The notes beneath the pieces were generated by a model, which was given only the letters and a program-made list of their open reading frames with translations, was not told where the DNA came from and ran no database searches. DNA of 64,000 nt from an uncultured Actinomycetes bacterium (GTDB lineage: Bacteria; Actinomycetota; Acidimicrobiia; Acidimicrobiales; RAAP-2). The position numbers and the translations under genes are program-made. The stretch lies in the NCBI GenBank assembly GCA_903900235.1, contig CAIUMH010000093.1, forward strand, positions 1 to 64,000, given 5' to 3'. This document shows, piece by piece, positions 1 through 9,755 of this stretch (the first letter of the stretch is position 1; each line of letters opens with the position of its first letter).

Positions 1-480
1 GGGGACTGCCGCCATGACCAGCAGACGCGACACGTCACGAAGGGTCAACCCCTCGGGTCGTCGCGCACAGTACGTCGCCACCGCCAAGATGACCGCGATC
101 ACGGTGAATTCTGACGGCTGGATCAGCAGCGGCCCCACGGCGAACCAGCGTTGTGCACCGAGCGCGTTGCTCCCAAAGGGACTGAGGACCAGGACCAGGA
201 GCACCAGCATCGCGACATAAAGCGCTGTCGCCACATGCTCGGCGCGTCGATAGTCGATTCGAGAGATCACCAGCATCACGATGGCCCCCAAGACCACAAA
301 GGTGGCCTGGCGCTTGAAAAAATAGCGACCGTCGAGGCCGGCTACCGCCAGCCCTGACTTCGTTGCGGTGTAGATCATGATCGAACCGAACATGGCCAAC
401 GCTACGGCCGAGAGCGCCAGCATCCAGTCGAAATCACCTCTGCGCTTCGTTGACGATCCCATCCGTGGCGCCATCACCAT
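1..480 (-). CDS. rodA: RodA/FtsW-family peptidoglycan glycosyltransferase, C-terminus off the left edge
   Basis: This is the N-terminal 160 residues of a SEDS-family polytopic membrane protein, the lipid II polymerase of cell elongation or division. The frame stays open to base 1. Hydrophobic segments lie at about 19-39, 58-75, 82-100 and 124-138. Residues 108-125 carry the family motif GAQRW...GP...QPSEF. The ATG at 480 overlaps the aroE stop (TGATG), so the two are translationally coupled at the end of the long minus-strand operon. RodA is preferred over FtsW because of the short N-terminus and the YTAT...G...F..RQ pattern, but the two cannot be separated with certainty from this fragment. 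Confidence 0.87.
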   Translation of the reverse strand, partial: MVMAPRMGSSTKRRGDFDWMLALSAVALAMFGSIMIYTATKSGLAVAGLDGRYFFKRQATFVVLGAIVMLVISRIDYRRAEHVATALYVAMLVLLVLVLSPFGSNALGAQRWFAVGPLLIQPSEFTVIAVILAVATYCARRPEGLTLRDVSRLLVMAAVP

Positions 481-1319
481 CAGGATGCCTCCATGGCCTC
501 GATGGCCGCCGACCACATCGCCTCGACCGGTGCCTCGATGCCAGTCCAGCGCTCAATCTGAAGTGCCGCCTGATGGACCAGCATGCCAAGCCCGCCGACC
601 GTGGTGGCTCCGGCATGGGTTGCCGCGTCGAGCCATGCGGTCTGACGAGGGTGATACACGAGATCTACGCAGAGTTGCCCAGAGCCCAGGGTTTCAGGAT
701 CGAGGAGCGATGGAGACGAGCTTGACGAGGTGTCGAGCATGCCGATCGGCGTGGCATTGACCACGACCTCCGAGGCCGCAGCTTCATCTGGCCCACCAAC
801 AGACCCGACTTCCCCAGCGAGCGCTGCGCAGGCCGCTGCAGCGTCGGATCGTCGGGCCAGTACGACGATCCGTGACGCTCCCGCACGAGCAAACGCATCG
901 ACGACCGCACGGGCCGCTCCTCCCGCGCCGAGGACGCTCACCGTAGCGCCCGCCGGGTCGAAGCCCACCTCACGTCGCAGCGAAGCCAGCAGCCCAGCAC
1001 CGTCAGTTGACAGGCCGACAACTTCACCGCCCTCAAGCGATAAACAGTTCACCGAATCAAGATTCGACGCGGCGGCATCGAGGCGGTCCACCGACCGGGC
1101 AACCTCCGACTTCAGGGGCATGGTCACTGAGAGTCCTCGGATTGACAGCTCCCGCATCGCAGCCACCGCTGCTGCCCCGCCTCCAGCGGGAACCTCAAAG
1201 GCAGCGCTCGACCAGTCCAGGCCGAGCGCCGAGAAGGCCGCGGCCTGCAGCGTCGGAGACAGCGAGTGTCCAACTGGTGAACCAATGATCCCCACAACCG
1301 GGCCGTTGCGAATAGTCAT
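480..1319 (-). CDS. aroE: Shikimate dehydrogenase
   Basis: This enzyme reduces 3-dehydroshikimate to shikimate with NADPH in aromatic amino acid synthesis (279 aa, normal family length). The substrate site GSPVGHSLSP is at residues 13-22. The catalytic Lys is K70 (VTMPLK) and Asp D106 lies in STDGAG. The Rossmann loop GAGGAA is at 131-136, followed by NATPIGM and DLVYHPRQT. The C-terminus has the usual GLGMLVHQA helix. The frame is open further upstream, but ATG 1319 is chosen because it starts MTIRNGPVVGIIG and lies 2 bases after the mltG stop, as expected for an operon gene. Confidence 0.96.
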   Translation of the reverse strand: MTIRNGPVVGIIGSPVGHSLSPTLQAAAFSALGLDWSSAAFEVPAGGGAAAVAAMRELSIRGLSVTMPLKSEVARSVDRLDAAASNLDSVNCLSLEGGEVVGLSTDGAGLLASLRREVGFDPAGATVSVLGAGGAARAVVDAFARAGASRIVVLARRSDAAAACAALAGEVGSVGGPDEAAASEVVVNATPIGMLDTSSSSSPSLLDPETLGSGQLCVDLVYHPRQTAWLDAATHAGATTVGGLGMLVHQAALQIERWTGIEAPVEAMWSAAIEAMEAS

Positions 1320-1321
1320 CG

Positions 1322-2395
1322 TCACAGGCCCCGATCTGCTGCCAGCTTCTCGTTGGCCAATTGCTCGGCGAACGTCGTCGAGAATGCCTCGGTGCCAGTC
1401 TTGTCGACCACCGTGAAGTAGAGCCACGGTCCTACCGGCGGGTTGACGGCAACGGCGAGGGCATCGGCCGATACCACGCAGATGGGCGTCGGTGGAAGTC
1501 CGTGGTTGAGATACGAGTTGTACGGCGAAGGGGTCTGAAGCATCGCACGCGTCACCGCTCCTCCGTCAAGCTTGAGGGCATAGAGAATCGTGGCATCCAT
1601 CTGGAGCGGCATCTGAGCGCTCAGACGATTGTCGATGACGCGTGACACCTTGGCCATATTGCGGACCTGGTAGCCCTCCTTCTCCACCACGGATGCCTGA
1701 GTGATTATCGAATAGGCATCACGACCACGAATCTTCGCCCCAGGAGCGAGGCCCTGCGAGGTCGCCATCGCAGTGAATCGTTCAACCATGGACGTAACGA
1801 GATCCGATGGCGTAGTGGCCGGTGAAATCAGGTAGCGCCCCGGGGCGATGAGACCCTCGAGATTGGTTGATCCAGCGGGCTGATACCCAGACTGCACTGA
1901 CCCATTGTGAAACGCTCGCTGCACGGCGGCCACGAACGGTGCGGGCATCTGGGTTCTGAGTCGGGCAATGACCTCACGAATGGTGAACCCCTGTGGAACG
2001 TCGAGCGCATCAGTGTTCGACGGTGCCGCGAGGATGGCTCTCACTGCGGTGAAGGTGGATCCCGTCGGAAAGGAGAACCAGCCAGGATTCACCGATGGGC
2101 TGCCGTGGATTGTCGAGTAGAGCGAGAACGCTGTCGAACTCGAGAGCACTTCCTTTGCCACCAGCCGATCAACGACCGACGACACCGATGCGCCGCGCTG
2201 GATGTCGATCGTCACTTCGCCACTTTTTTTGGCACCCACCGCGTGAACCTCGACTTCGTACCAGCCCACGAGCCCCGCAAGCACGACGATCACGCCGAGC
2301 GCAATCAGTCGCCACGGTGCCTTGCGCCGCCGCCGGTGGCGCGCATGGGTCGCCGGAGGAGCGTCGGAGGAAGGATCTAGCGACAACTGATCCAC
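1322..2395 (-). CDS. mltG: MltG (YceG-like) endolytic murein transglycosylase
   Basis: This is a membrane-anchored endolytic transglycosylase that cuts nascent glycan strands and so terminates peptidoglycan chains (357 aa). A basic cytoplasmic head (RHRRRRK) precedes one membrane segment at about 28-47, and the rest is periplasmic. The family signature ASVVEKEG contains the presumed catalytic Glu, followed by NRL...MPLQMDATI and the C-terminal PYNSY...GLPPTPI block. The start is GTG at 2395, overlapping the end of ruvX by 19 bases. mltG next to ruvX, alaS and aroE is the usual actinobacterial order. Confidence 0.94.
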   Translation of the reverse strand: MDQLSLDPSSDAPPATHARHRRRRKAPWRLIALGVIVVLAGLVGWYEVEVHAVGAKKSGEVTIDIQRGASVSSVVDRLVAKEVLSSSTAFSLYSTIHGSPSVNPGWFSFPTGSTFTAVRAILAAPSNTDALDVPQGFTIREVIARLRTQMPAPFVAAVQRAFHNGSVQSGYQPAGSTNLEGLIAPGRYLISPATTPSDLVTSMVERFTAMATSQGLAPGAKIRGRDAYSIITQASVVEKEGYQVRNMAKVSRVIDNRLSAQMPLQMDATILYALKLDGGAVTRAMLQTPSPYNSYLNHGLPPTPICVVSADALAVAVNPPVGPWLYFTVVDKTGTEAFSTTFAEQLANEKLAADRGL

Positions 2396-2808
2396 GCCTC
2401 GAGCAGCACGGTCGCGGCAGCCGAGTCAATCGAGCCCTTCTGCTCCCGGGCCGGCCTTCCTGCAGCACGCAGTGAGCCTGCTGCCTGCACCGTCGTCAGG
2501 CGCTCATCATGGAGTTCAACGGCAACCGTCCGACCGGCCAGCCGCTGCTCGATCGCCTGAGCGAAGGACCGGGAGTTTCGCGCTGATGCGCCCTCTCTCC
2601 CGTCGAGACCCATAGGCAACCCGATCACGACGACAACCGCGCCCTCTTCGTCCACCAACTCGAGCACACCGTCGATGTGTCGCCCGGACGCCTCAACCGA
2701 GATCGCTGGGCGAGGGAATGCCATCGTCCGTTCGCTGTCTGAAACAGCGACACCAATGCGACGCTGACCGGGGTCGAGCGCCAGCACCCGCCCGGAGGCG
2801 CTCGCCAT
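2377..2808 (-). CDS. ruvX: RuvX/YqgF-family RNase H-fold nuclease
   Basis: This 143-aa protein belongs to the YqgF family, described as a putative Holliday junction resolvase and also linked to pre-16S rRNA 5'-end processing. The RNase H-fold first strand has LALDPGQRRIGVAVSD with the first catalytic Asp. It is followed by VVIGLPMGLDG and a DERLTT motif with the second acidic site, and IDSAAATVLLEAW closes the fold with the last Asp. The frame extends upstream, but ATG 2808 gives the canonical N-terminus and sits 2 bases after the alaS stop. The stop is TAG. Confidence 0.93.
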   Translation of the reverse strand: MASASGRVLALDPGQRRIGVAVSDSERTMAFPRPAISVEASGRHIDGVLELVDEEGAVVVVIGLPMGLDGREGASARNSRSFAQAIEQRLAGRTVAVELHDERLTTVQAAGSLRAAGRPAREQKGSIDSAAATVLLEAWISCR

Positions 2809-2810
2809 GG

Positions 2811-5372
2811 TCACCCGCCTGCCAGGCGAATCCGCGCCAACTCGAGACCATCGGCCAAGCCGCCTGGCTGTTTCCCGCCGGCGACCGCCAGCGTCGACGA
2901 CCCACCGCCACCGCCACCGACACACGCACCGATCTCAGAAACCAGTTGCTTGGCATCGAAGCTCGCATCGGTGGCGACTGCCACGGCAACCTTCTCGCCC
3001 ATCACCGAACCAAGGACCACAGCCCTGAGATCATGGCTATCTCGGAGCTGCTGGGCCATCTGGCGAAGATCATCTGCGGAGGTGTCGGGGAGATCGACGA
3101 CGAGCAGCCCATCGGTGATCTCACCGGCGAGCGCCGCTGCACGCGCCGATCTTCCCTCTTCGCGAAGCTGGTCGCGCTCCTTCTCGATCAACTTGGACCG
3201 GTCGAAGGATCGCTCCAAGGCGTCGAGGAGATTCTCAGGCTCAGTTTTGAGCATCTCGGCTGCCCGCGCCACCAAGCGTTCTTGCGCCAACGACCGCTCG
3301 GCCGCGACCAGGCCAGTCACCGCCTCGATCCGTCGGGTATTCGAGCCGATGGAGGCCTCTGAGAGGATCTGGATCTGTCCGATCTCACCGAGCGCTTCGA
3401 CATGGATGCCACCACAGAACTCGAGACTCGTCGCCCCCGAGCGCACGACCCGGACGGTCTCGCCATACTTGTCGCCGAAGAAGGCAACGGCACCCATCTG
3501 TTCGGCCTCCTGCCGGCTGGTCTCGGCGGTCTCGACCGTTGCATCGACCAGGATCTGTTCATTGACTTGCAGCACGACGGCAGCAAGCTCCTCTGTTCCA
3601 AGGGGACCGTGGTGTGCAAAGTCGAATCGAAGACGATCCGGAGCGACCAAGGAACCCTGCTGGCGGACATGGTCACCGAGCACGTTCCGCAGCGCTGCGT
3701 GCAGCAGGTGCGTGGCCGTATGGTTGCGCCGGATGGCCGCCCTGCGCACTACATCGATCTCCGCTCTCGCCTCCTGCCCGGCGAGCACTTCGCCGACCAA
3801 GCGAGCACGATGGGCATGGAGACCAGGAAGCACGGCCACGGTATCGATGACGTCAGCGACCCCTGAGGAGGTCTCTATCCGACCGGTATCTCCAACCTGG
3901 CCTCCGCCCTCGGCATAGAACGGTGATCGGTCGAGGAACACTTCGACCCCGCCGTCTTCGCCCACCAGAGTCGCCAGCACCTGGCACGATGTCGCGTAGT
4001 CATCGCTGCGGCGACCTACGAAGATCGTCGGTCCATGCGCGTCAAGAATGGAGCGATACGCAGCCTCATCAGCCGCTCGAGGTTGGCGAGCAGCAGCACG
4101 AGCTCGCTCCTGCTGCTCTGTCATCAAGATTTCGAACCCAGGTCGGTCCACGTCGAGAGAACGTTCGGCGGCAAGCTCTTCAGTGAGCTCGATCGGGAAC
4201 CCATGCGTGTCGTGGAGACGAAATGCCACCTCACCCGAAAGTGATGCATCAGGACCCGTCGCTCCATCAAGCGCTTCGTTCAGTAGCGCCAACCCCGTCC
4301 GGAGGGTGCGGCCGAAGCCCTCCTCCTCGCGCTGGAGGACGTCGGTGATCAGATCGATGTCGTGCCGAAGAATCGGATAGGCCTCCCCGAGTGAGGCGAC
4401 CGAGGCATCGACGAGGCGAGGTGTGACGAGTTCGCTGGCCCCAACCCGTCGGGCGGCCATGACTGAACGGCGAATGATCCGTCGAAGCACGTAGCCACGT
4501 CCCTCATTCGAGGGGAGCACCCCGTCGGCCACCAGCATGGTCATGGCCCGTCCATGATCAGCGAGAATCCTGAGGGCAATGTCGGTCTGCTCGTCGCCTC
4601 CATAGGTGCGCCCCGTGAGGCTCTGAGCCGCCTCGAGCAGGCCGGTGTAGACCTCCGTGGCGAAGATGGAGTCAGTTCCATTCAGCGTCGTGATGATTCG
4701 CTCCAACCCGGCGCCAGTATCGATGTTGGTCTTGGGGAGTGGGGCGAGGCTGCCGGTAGCGTCCCGGTTGAACTGCATGAAGACCAGGTTCCAGATTTCC
4801 ACGAACCGCTCCGAGCCCCCGAATGCCGGCCCTCCGTCTGCACCATAGGCAGCTCCCTTGTCGAAAAAGATCTCCGACGACGGCCCGCAGGGGCCGGTAT
4901 CTCCCATTCGCCAGAAGTTGTCCTCTCCAAGCCGCTGGATCCGACTCGGCGCCACCCCTACGACATCGCGCCAGATGGCCTCAGCATCATCATCGGAGTC
5001 GTGCACCGTCACCCAGAGCCGTTCGCCATCGATGGCGAAGACTTCGGTGAGCAGCTCCCACGCCATCTCGATGGCGCCTTGCTTGAAGTAGTCCCCGAAG
5101 CTGAAGTTGCCCAGCATCTCGAAGAATGTGCAGTGTCGAGTTGTGGTGCCGATGATGTCGATATCCACCGTACGAAAGCATTTCTGGATGCTCGTCGCAC
5201 GTGGCCAGGGAGCAGGCTCGTCACCGAGGAAGTACGGCTTGAACGGCACCATGCCGGCGATTGTGAACAGGATCGACGGATCATGAGGGATCAGGCTCGC
5301 TGACGGGACGACCTCGTGGCCACGGGCCGCGAAGAAGTCAAGGTAGGAACGGCGCAGATTGGTCGGATCCAT
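2811..5372 (-). CDS. alaS: Alanyl-tRNA synthetase
   Basis: A class II synthetase that charges tRNA-Ala (853 aa). The N-terminal catalytic domain begins DPTNLRRSYLDFF and contains the class II signatures. The editing domain has HTATH and the second zinc-site CGGIH. The C-terminal C-Ala/DHHA1 domain ends with a glycine run (GGGGGGSS) typical of AlaRS. The frame is open another 81 codons upstream, but ATG 5372 gives the universal N-terminus. A TAGGAT hexamer lies 7 bases before this ATG and there is no clear Shine-Dalgarno sequence, so the gene may have its own leaderless promoter. Confidence 0.97.
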   Translation of the reverse strand: MDPTNLRRSYLDFFAARGHEVVPSASLIPHDPSILFTIAGMVPFKPYFLGDEPAPWPRATSIQKCFRTVDIDIIGTTTRHCTFFEMLGNFSFGDYFKQGAIEMAWELLTEVFAIDGERLWVTVHDSDDDAEAIWRDVVGVAPSRIQRLGEDNFWRMGDTGPCGPSSEIFFDKGAAYGADGGPAFGGSERFVEIWNLVFMQFNRDATGSLAPLPKTNIDTGAGLERIITTLNGTDSIFATEVYTGLLEAAQSLTGRTYGGDEQTDIALRILADHGRAMTMLVADGVLPSNEGRGYVLRRIIRRSVMAARRVGASELVTPRLVDASVASLGEAYPILRHDIDLITDVLQREEEGFGRTLRTGLALLNEALDGATGPDASLSGEVAFRLHDTHGFPIELTEELAAERSLDVDRPGFEILMTEQQERARAAARQPRAADEAAYRSILDAHGPTIFVGRRSDDYATSCQVLATLVGEDGGVEVFLDRSPFYAEGGGQVGDTGRIETSSGVADVIDTVAVLPGLHAHRARLVGEVLAGQEARAEIDVVRRAAIRRNHTATHLLHAALRNVLGDHVRQQGSLVAPDRLRFDFAHHGPLGTEELAAVVLQVNEQILVDATVETAETSRQEAEQMGAVAFFGDKYGETVRVVRSGATSLEFCGGIHVEALGEIGQIQILSEASIGSNTRRIEAVTGLVAAERSLAQERLVARAAEMLKTEPENLLDALERSFDRSKLIEKERDQLREEGRSARAAALAGEITDGLLVVDLPDTSADDLRQMAQQLRDSHDLRAVVLGSVMGEKVAVAVATDASFDAKQLVSEIGACVGGGGGGSSTLAVAGGKQPGGLADGLELARIRLAGG

Positions 5373-5379
5373 CCTTGAG

Positions 5380-5385
5380 ATCCTA
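5380..5385 (-). promoter_or_regulatory. Putative -10 element (TAGGAT) for leaderless alaS
   Basis: TAGGAT ends 7 bases before the alaS ATG (spacer CTCAAGG) and overlaps the TAG stop of rarA. The spacing would put transcription initiation at or next to the start codon. No convincing -35 is visible. It matches the pattern seen at about ten other starts in this window. Confidence 0.4.
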
Positions 5386-6717
5386 CCGGCGGGCCTCTCC
5401 ACCTTCCGCCACGCCCTCGCTGCCATCGCGTTGGGCCGCTTCGCGCCAAGCCCACACCGTGCCTTCTCGGCCGTGGGGTGACGGTTCATAGAACCGTTGA
5501 TCCCCCAACTCGGCAGGCAGATAACGCTGATCGACCCAACCGGACGGGTCGTCATGGGGATAGCGGTAGCCCACGCCATGGCCAAGGGCTGAAGCTCCTC
5601 GATAATGGGCGTCACGCAGATGCGCCGGAACGGAGGCCATCGGTCCGCTGCGCACCGCCGCCGTCGCTGCAGCCAGAGCGGTCGTCACGGAATTGGATTT
5701 CGGCGCCGACGCGAGATGCACCACCGCCTGCGCGAGGGTCAGCTGTGCCTCGGGTAGGCCGATGAACTCGACGGCCCGAGCGGCCGCCTCAGCCACCACC
5801 AAACTCAATGGATCAGCCATGCCGACGTCTTCGCTGGCCAGGATCACAAGGCGTCGAGCAATGAACCGAGGGCTCTCACCCGCCTCAAGGAGCCGAACCA
5901 TCCAGTACAGCCCGGCATCGGGATCAGAACCGCGTATCGATTTGATCAGCGCACTGGCTTGGTCGTAGTGCTCGTCAGCCCCCTGATGGAGCACCCGTCC
6001 GTCGCGTGCGTCCGCCACACACTCGACGTCGACCACCCCATCATTGCGAGCGTGGGCCAGCGTGGTCGCCACCTCGAGGGTGGTCAGCAATGCCCGAGCA
6101 TCGCCGTCTGAAGCGGCCACGAGCATCGCGATCGCTTCAGTGGTCGCGGTTGCGTGCTCCGCCGCTAGCCCACGCTCGACCAGCGATGCGAGAGCGGATG
6201 CGTCAAGGGCCTCAAGTCGCCACAGCGTCGACCGACTCAATAGCGGGGCATTGACTTCGAAGAAGGGATTCTCGGTCGTGGCGCCGATCAGGGTCAGCAA
6301 CCCCTCCTCCACCGACGGGAGCAAAAGATCCTGCTGCGAGCGGTTAAAACGATGAACCTCGTCGAGGAACAGCACCGTCCGCATAGACGACTCGCCGAGT
6401 CGCCGCCGGGCGGCCTCGATCACCTCACGGACATCCTTCACGCCAGCCGTCACGGCCGAAAGGCGCTCGAGGTGGAGAGACGAGGCCTCGGCGAGCAGGG
6501 TGGCAAGCGTCGTCTTTCCGCTACCAGGAGGACCCCAGAGGATCACCGAGGTGAGCCGGTCCTCCTCGGCAAGCACTCGCAATGCTCCGCCGGGACCCAC
6601 GAGGTGCTGCTGACCAACCACGTCGTCAAGCGATCGCGGCCGGAGTCTGGCCGCCAGTGGGCCACGCGACGAAAGCCGGTCAGCAGCCGCTCCTGCAAAG
6701 AGGTCGTCGGACGTCAT
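5383..6717 (-). CDS. rarA: Replication-associated recombination protein A (RarA/MgsA), AAA+ ATPase
   Basis: A clamp-loader-like AAA+ ATPase that acts at stalled replication forks (444 aa, normal length). The Walker A GPPGSGKTT is at residues 62-70, Walker B FLDE at 117-120 and sensor 1 around GATTEN. The C-terminal MgsA region (DPDAGLYWMVRLLEAGE, then LGHGVGYRYPHD) is diagnostic and separates it from RuvB. The start ATG overlaps the aspS stop (ATGA). Confidence 0.95.
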   Translation of the reverse strand: MTSDDLFAGAAADRLSSRGPLAARLRPRSLDDVVGQQHLVGPGGALRVLAEEDRLTSVILWGPPGSGKTTLATLLAEASSLHLERLSAVTAGVKDVREVIEAARRRLGESSMRTVLFLDEVHRFNRSQQDLLLPSVEEGLLTLIGATTENPFFEVNAPLLSRSTLWRLEALDASALASLVERGLAAEHATATTEAIAMLVAASDGDARALLTTLEVATTLAHARNDGVVDVECVADARDGRVLHQGADEHYDQASALIKSIRGSDPDAGLYWMVRLLEAGESPRFIARRLVILASEDVGMADPLSLVVAEAAARAVEFIGLPEAQLTLAQAVVHLASAPKSNSVTTALAAATAAVRSGPMASVPAHLRDAHYRGASALGHGVGYRYPHDDPSGWVDQRYLPAELGDQRFYEPSPHGREGTVWAWREAAQRDGSEGVAEGGEARR

Positions 6718-8480
6718 GCCTCCCGAGGCTGCGGACGAAGGCCCAGCTCAAGCAGGTTCTGCGCGGGAATAGCCGCCGGTGCTCCGGTCATCAGATCGGT
6801 GCCCGACTGGGTCTTCGGAAAGGCGATGACCTCCCGGATGTTGTCCTCTCCTGCGAATATCGCCACCAAGCGGTCGATGCCCATGCCGAATCCGGCGTGC
6901 GGCGGAGCTCCATATCGGAAGGCCCCGAGCAGAAATCCGAAGCGCTCCTCGGCATCTTCGTCGGAGATACCAAGTGCTCGAAACACTCGGCTCTGGATAT
7001 CAGAACGATGGATCCTGACCGACCCCGAACCGAGTTCCCACCCATTGAGCACCAGGTCATAGGCCTGGCTGCGCACGGCGTGGGGATCAGTCTCGAGCAG
7101 ATCGAGGTCATCGGGATGCGGCATCGTAAACGGGTGATGCGCAGCGGAGGGGTTCCCCGCGGCGTCGACTCCATCGAACATGGGGAAGTCGACGACCCAA
7201 AGGTAGTGCGGCGCACCTTCGCTGACCGGGGGTGACAACAGCGTCGATCGCAGCGTGCCAAGCACCTCCGATGCGAGCCGCCATTCATCAGCGACCATGA
7301 GGAGCAGGTCGCCAGCCACGGCGCCTGTGATGGCGAGCACCTTGGATCGTTCATCGTCGGACAAGAACCGATCGAGCGGAGAGTCGAGTCCCAGACCATC
7401 CTCGCCGTCGAGCACCCGGAACCAGGCCAAACCCTTGGCGCCATGAAGTTTTGCCTGCTCGGTCAGCCCATCGAGCATCGAGCGAGACATCCCCGAGTGC
7501 CCCGACAGCCGAAGTGCCTTGACCACGGGCGCAGAGAAGGCGCGAACCTCGGAGTCGGCGAACACCTCTGACAGGTCGATCAGCTGCTCAGGTACCCGGA
7601 GATCTGGTTTGTCTGATCCGTAGCGGTCCATGGCCTCATGCCACGTCATCACGGGGATCTCTGTTGGACGATCCCCGGTCACGATCTCTGCCGCATCGAG
7701 GACGGCCCCCGAGATGAAGCCCAAGATGTCGTCCTGGGTCACGAAGGAGGCCTCGATATCGAGTTGGGTGAACTCGAACTGTCGGTCGGCTCTCAAGTCC
7801 TCGTCCCGCATGCAACGGGCGATCTGGAAGTAGCGGTCGAGACCTCCCACCATCAGTAGCTGCTTGGCGAGCTGTGGGCTCTGCGGCAGGACATAGAACG
7901 ACCCATGATGGAGGCGGCTCGGTACGGCAAACTCTCGAGAACCCTCAGGGGTTGGTGCCCACAGGATGGGCGTTTCGACCTCGACGAAGCCCTGCGCATC
8001 CATCGCCGCCCGGAGCGCTCGGTTCACTCCGGCTCGGATGCGGAGGTTTCGTTGCATCCGCGGCCGGCGAAGGTCGAGGAATCGATGCCGAAGCCGAACC
8101 TGCTCGTCGATCTCGGCTCGATCCTCAAGGCTGAATGGAGGCGGCTCCGCAGCCGAGAGCACCTCGACGGTGCAGTCCCCGATCTCCACCTCGCCCGTGG
8201 CCAGTTTGTCGTTCACTGTTCCGTCGGGCCGATGGCGGATCGTGCCGGTCACGCGCAAGACGTACTCGCTCCGAACATCGACCGAACCATCGATCACACA
8301 CTGGATGATGCCCGAATGATCTCGAAGGTCGACGAATGCAAGGTGCTCGCCGTGCTCCCGGCGCCGGCCGACCCATCCACACACCGTGACCGTCTGATCG
8401 ATGTCTTCGAGGCGGAGCGATCCACACAGGGCATCCCTCAGCGTCGTGGCCTGCCTGCTTACATCCGTCGACTCATTCAC
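6714..8480 (-). CDS. aspS: Aspartyl-tRNA synthetase
   Basis: A class IIb synthetase, bacterial type, 588 aa. The N-terminal OB-fold anticodon domain (about 25-120) includes TVCGWVGRRREHG. Class II motif 2 has FQIARCMRDEDLRADRQFEF and motif 3 is GFGMGIDRL near the C-terminus, with the bacterial GAD insert between them. The start is GTG at 8480, overlapping the hisS stop as GTGA. Whether it also charges tRNA-Asn (the non-discriminating form common where AsnRS is absent) cannot be judged here. Confidence 0.96.
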   Translation of the reverse strand: MNESTDVSRQATTLRDALCGSLRLEDIDQTVTVCGWVGRRREHGEHLAFVDLRDHSGIIQCVIDGSVDVRSEYVLRVTGTIRHRPDGTVNDKLATGEVEIGDCTVEVLSAAEPPPFSLEDRAEIDEQVRLRHRFLDLRRPRMQRNLRIRAGVNRALRAAMDAQGFVEVETPILWAPTPEGSREFAVPSRLHHGSFYVLPQSPQLAKQLLMVGGLDRYFQIARCMRDEDLRADRQFEFTQLDIEASFVTQDDILGFISGAVLDAAEIVTGDRPTEIPVMTWHEAMDRYGSDKPDLRVPEQLIDLSEVFADSEVRAFSAPVVKALRLSGHSGMSRSMLDGLTEQAKLHGAKGLAWFRVLDGEDGLGLDSPLDRFLSDDERSKVLAITGAVAGDLLLMVADEWRLASEVLGTLRSTLLSPPVSEGAPHYLWVVDFPMFDGVDAAGNPSAAHHPFTMPHPDDLDLLETDPHAVRSQAYDLVLNGWELGSGSVRIHRSDIQSRVFRALGISDEDAEERFGFLLGAFRYGAPPHAGFGMGIDRLVAIFAGEDNIREVIAFPKTQSGTDLMTGAPAAIPAQNLLELGLRPQPREA

Positions 8481-9751
8481 CCGATGACTCCCGTCGTCCT
8501 TGCCTCTTGCACCAGTTCAGTGATCGTCACCGTTCGCTGGGGCACGTCCTCGCGCAGCATCCGGATGGTAACGCTCTGGGTTGCCGCCTCTTGCGCCCCG
8601 ATGATCAGGGCCACTGCTGCCCCGGAGCGATCGGCAGCCTTCATCTGCGATTTCATGGATCGTCCGTCGTAGGCGCGTTCGACCTTGAGGCCAAGCTCGC
8701 GCAACTCCGCCACAACCCGACGCGCCGGCTCACCGTCCGTGAGATCGACCACGAATGCAACCGGGGCGGGCGGTAGCTGAGGTGCAACACCCTCGGCGTC
8801 AAGCGCCAGGAGCGCCCGTTCAATGCCGACTCCGAATCCGATACCCGGTGTGGCTGGGCCTCCCAGCATCTCGACAAGTCCGTCGTAACGACCACCGCCA
8901 CCCACTGCATTCTGAGCACCCTCGAGTGCCGAGGAGGTGAACTCGAACGTCGTCCGTGTGTAGTAGTCGAAGCCCCGGACGAGCCGAGGGTTCTCTACGA
9001 AGGCGACGCCGATCTCGTCCAGACCAGACTCGACGCGCTCGTGATGTTGTGCGCACTCGTCGCACAGCGAGGAAGCGATCTTCGGGGCATCCTCGGTTGC
9101 TGCGATGCACTGAGCCTTCTTGCAGTCGAGGACTCGCAAGGGGTTCGCCGCGTATCGGGCGCTGTGCTCGTCGCACAACGCGGAGGCTCGACGAGCGAGC
9201 ATTGCTCCCAGTGCCTCGACATAGGTCGGTCGACAGACGGCACAACCCATCGAGTTCAACTGCAAGGAGACCTGGCGAAGTCCGAGGCCGCTGAGAAACC
9301 CCCAGGCCAGCGAGATCACTTCGACGTCGACATCCGGGTCCTGTGAACCGAGGGCCTCGACACCGACCTGGTGATGTTGACGGAAGCGCCCAGCCTGGGG
9401 TCGCTCGTAGCGAAACGACGGCGTTACGTACCATGCTCGCCACGGCGTCGAGGGCCGGTGCTGGACGAAGGCCCGCACGATTGAGGCCGTACCCTCTGGG
9501 CGAAGCGCCAACTGACGACCACCGCGGTCCTCGAACTCATACATTTCCTTACCCACGACTTCGCTGTCGGCACCGATTCCCCGACGGAAGACCCGGGCAT
9601 CTTCGAAAATGGGGGTGTGGACCATACCGAACCCGAAGGTATCGGCTCGTCGGGCGAAGGCATCGATGAATCGCTGCCACCGCCAGCTCTCCGGCGGAAG
9701 GACGTCGTGGGTCCCTGTTGGGGCCCGTGGTGCAAAGGTCTCGTCGCTCAC
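8477..9751 (-). CDS. hisS: Histidyl-tRNA synthetase
   Basis: A class II synthetase, 424 aa from the chosen start. The N-terminus has PTGTHDVLP. Motif 2 is YVTPSFRYERPQAGRFRQ, the HisA histidine motif is GFDYYTRTTFE, and motif 3 includes GFGVGIERA. A C-terminal anticodon domain follows. GTG 9751 (V-S-D-E-T) is preferred over ATG 9799, which would overlap relA by 44 bases. The GTG lies 4 bases after the relA stop, and a GAGG sequence lies about 12 bases upstream. Confidence 0.95.
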   Translation of the reverse strand: MSDETFAPRAPTGTHDVLPPESWRWQRFIDAFARRADTFGFGMVHTPIFEDARVFRRGIGADSEVVGKEMYEFEDRGGRQLALRPEGTASIVRAFVQHRPSTPWRAWYVTPSFRYERPQAGRFRQHHQVGVEALGSQDPDVDVEVISLAWGFLSGLGLRQVSLQLNSMGCAVCRPTYVEALGAMLARRASALCDEHSARYAANPLRVLDCKKAQCIAATEDAPKIASSLCDECAQHHERVESGLDEIGVAFVENPRLVRGFDYYTRTTFEFTSSALEGAQNAVGGGGRYDGLVEMLGGPATPGIGFGVGIERALLALDAEGVAPQLPPAPVAFVVDLTDGEPARRVVAELRELGLKVERAYDGRSMKSQMKAADRSGAAVALIIGAQEAATQSVTIRMLREDVPQRTVTITELVQEARTTGVIG

Positions 9752-9755
9752 GCTC

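Noticed and set aside
2950-3918. A 322-codon plus-strand frame opposite alaS
   Set aside because: Alanyl-tRNA synthetase is unmistakable on the other strand, and the plus frame is low-complexity Ser/Arg/Pro-rich sequence.
5373-5615. N-terminal extension of AlaRS by 81 residues
   Set aside because: The extension overlaps rarA, has no family similarity, and ATG 5372 gives the conserved DPTNLRRSYLDFF start.
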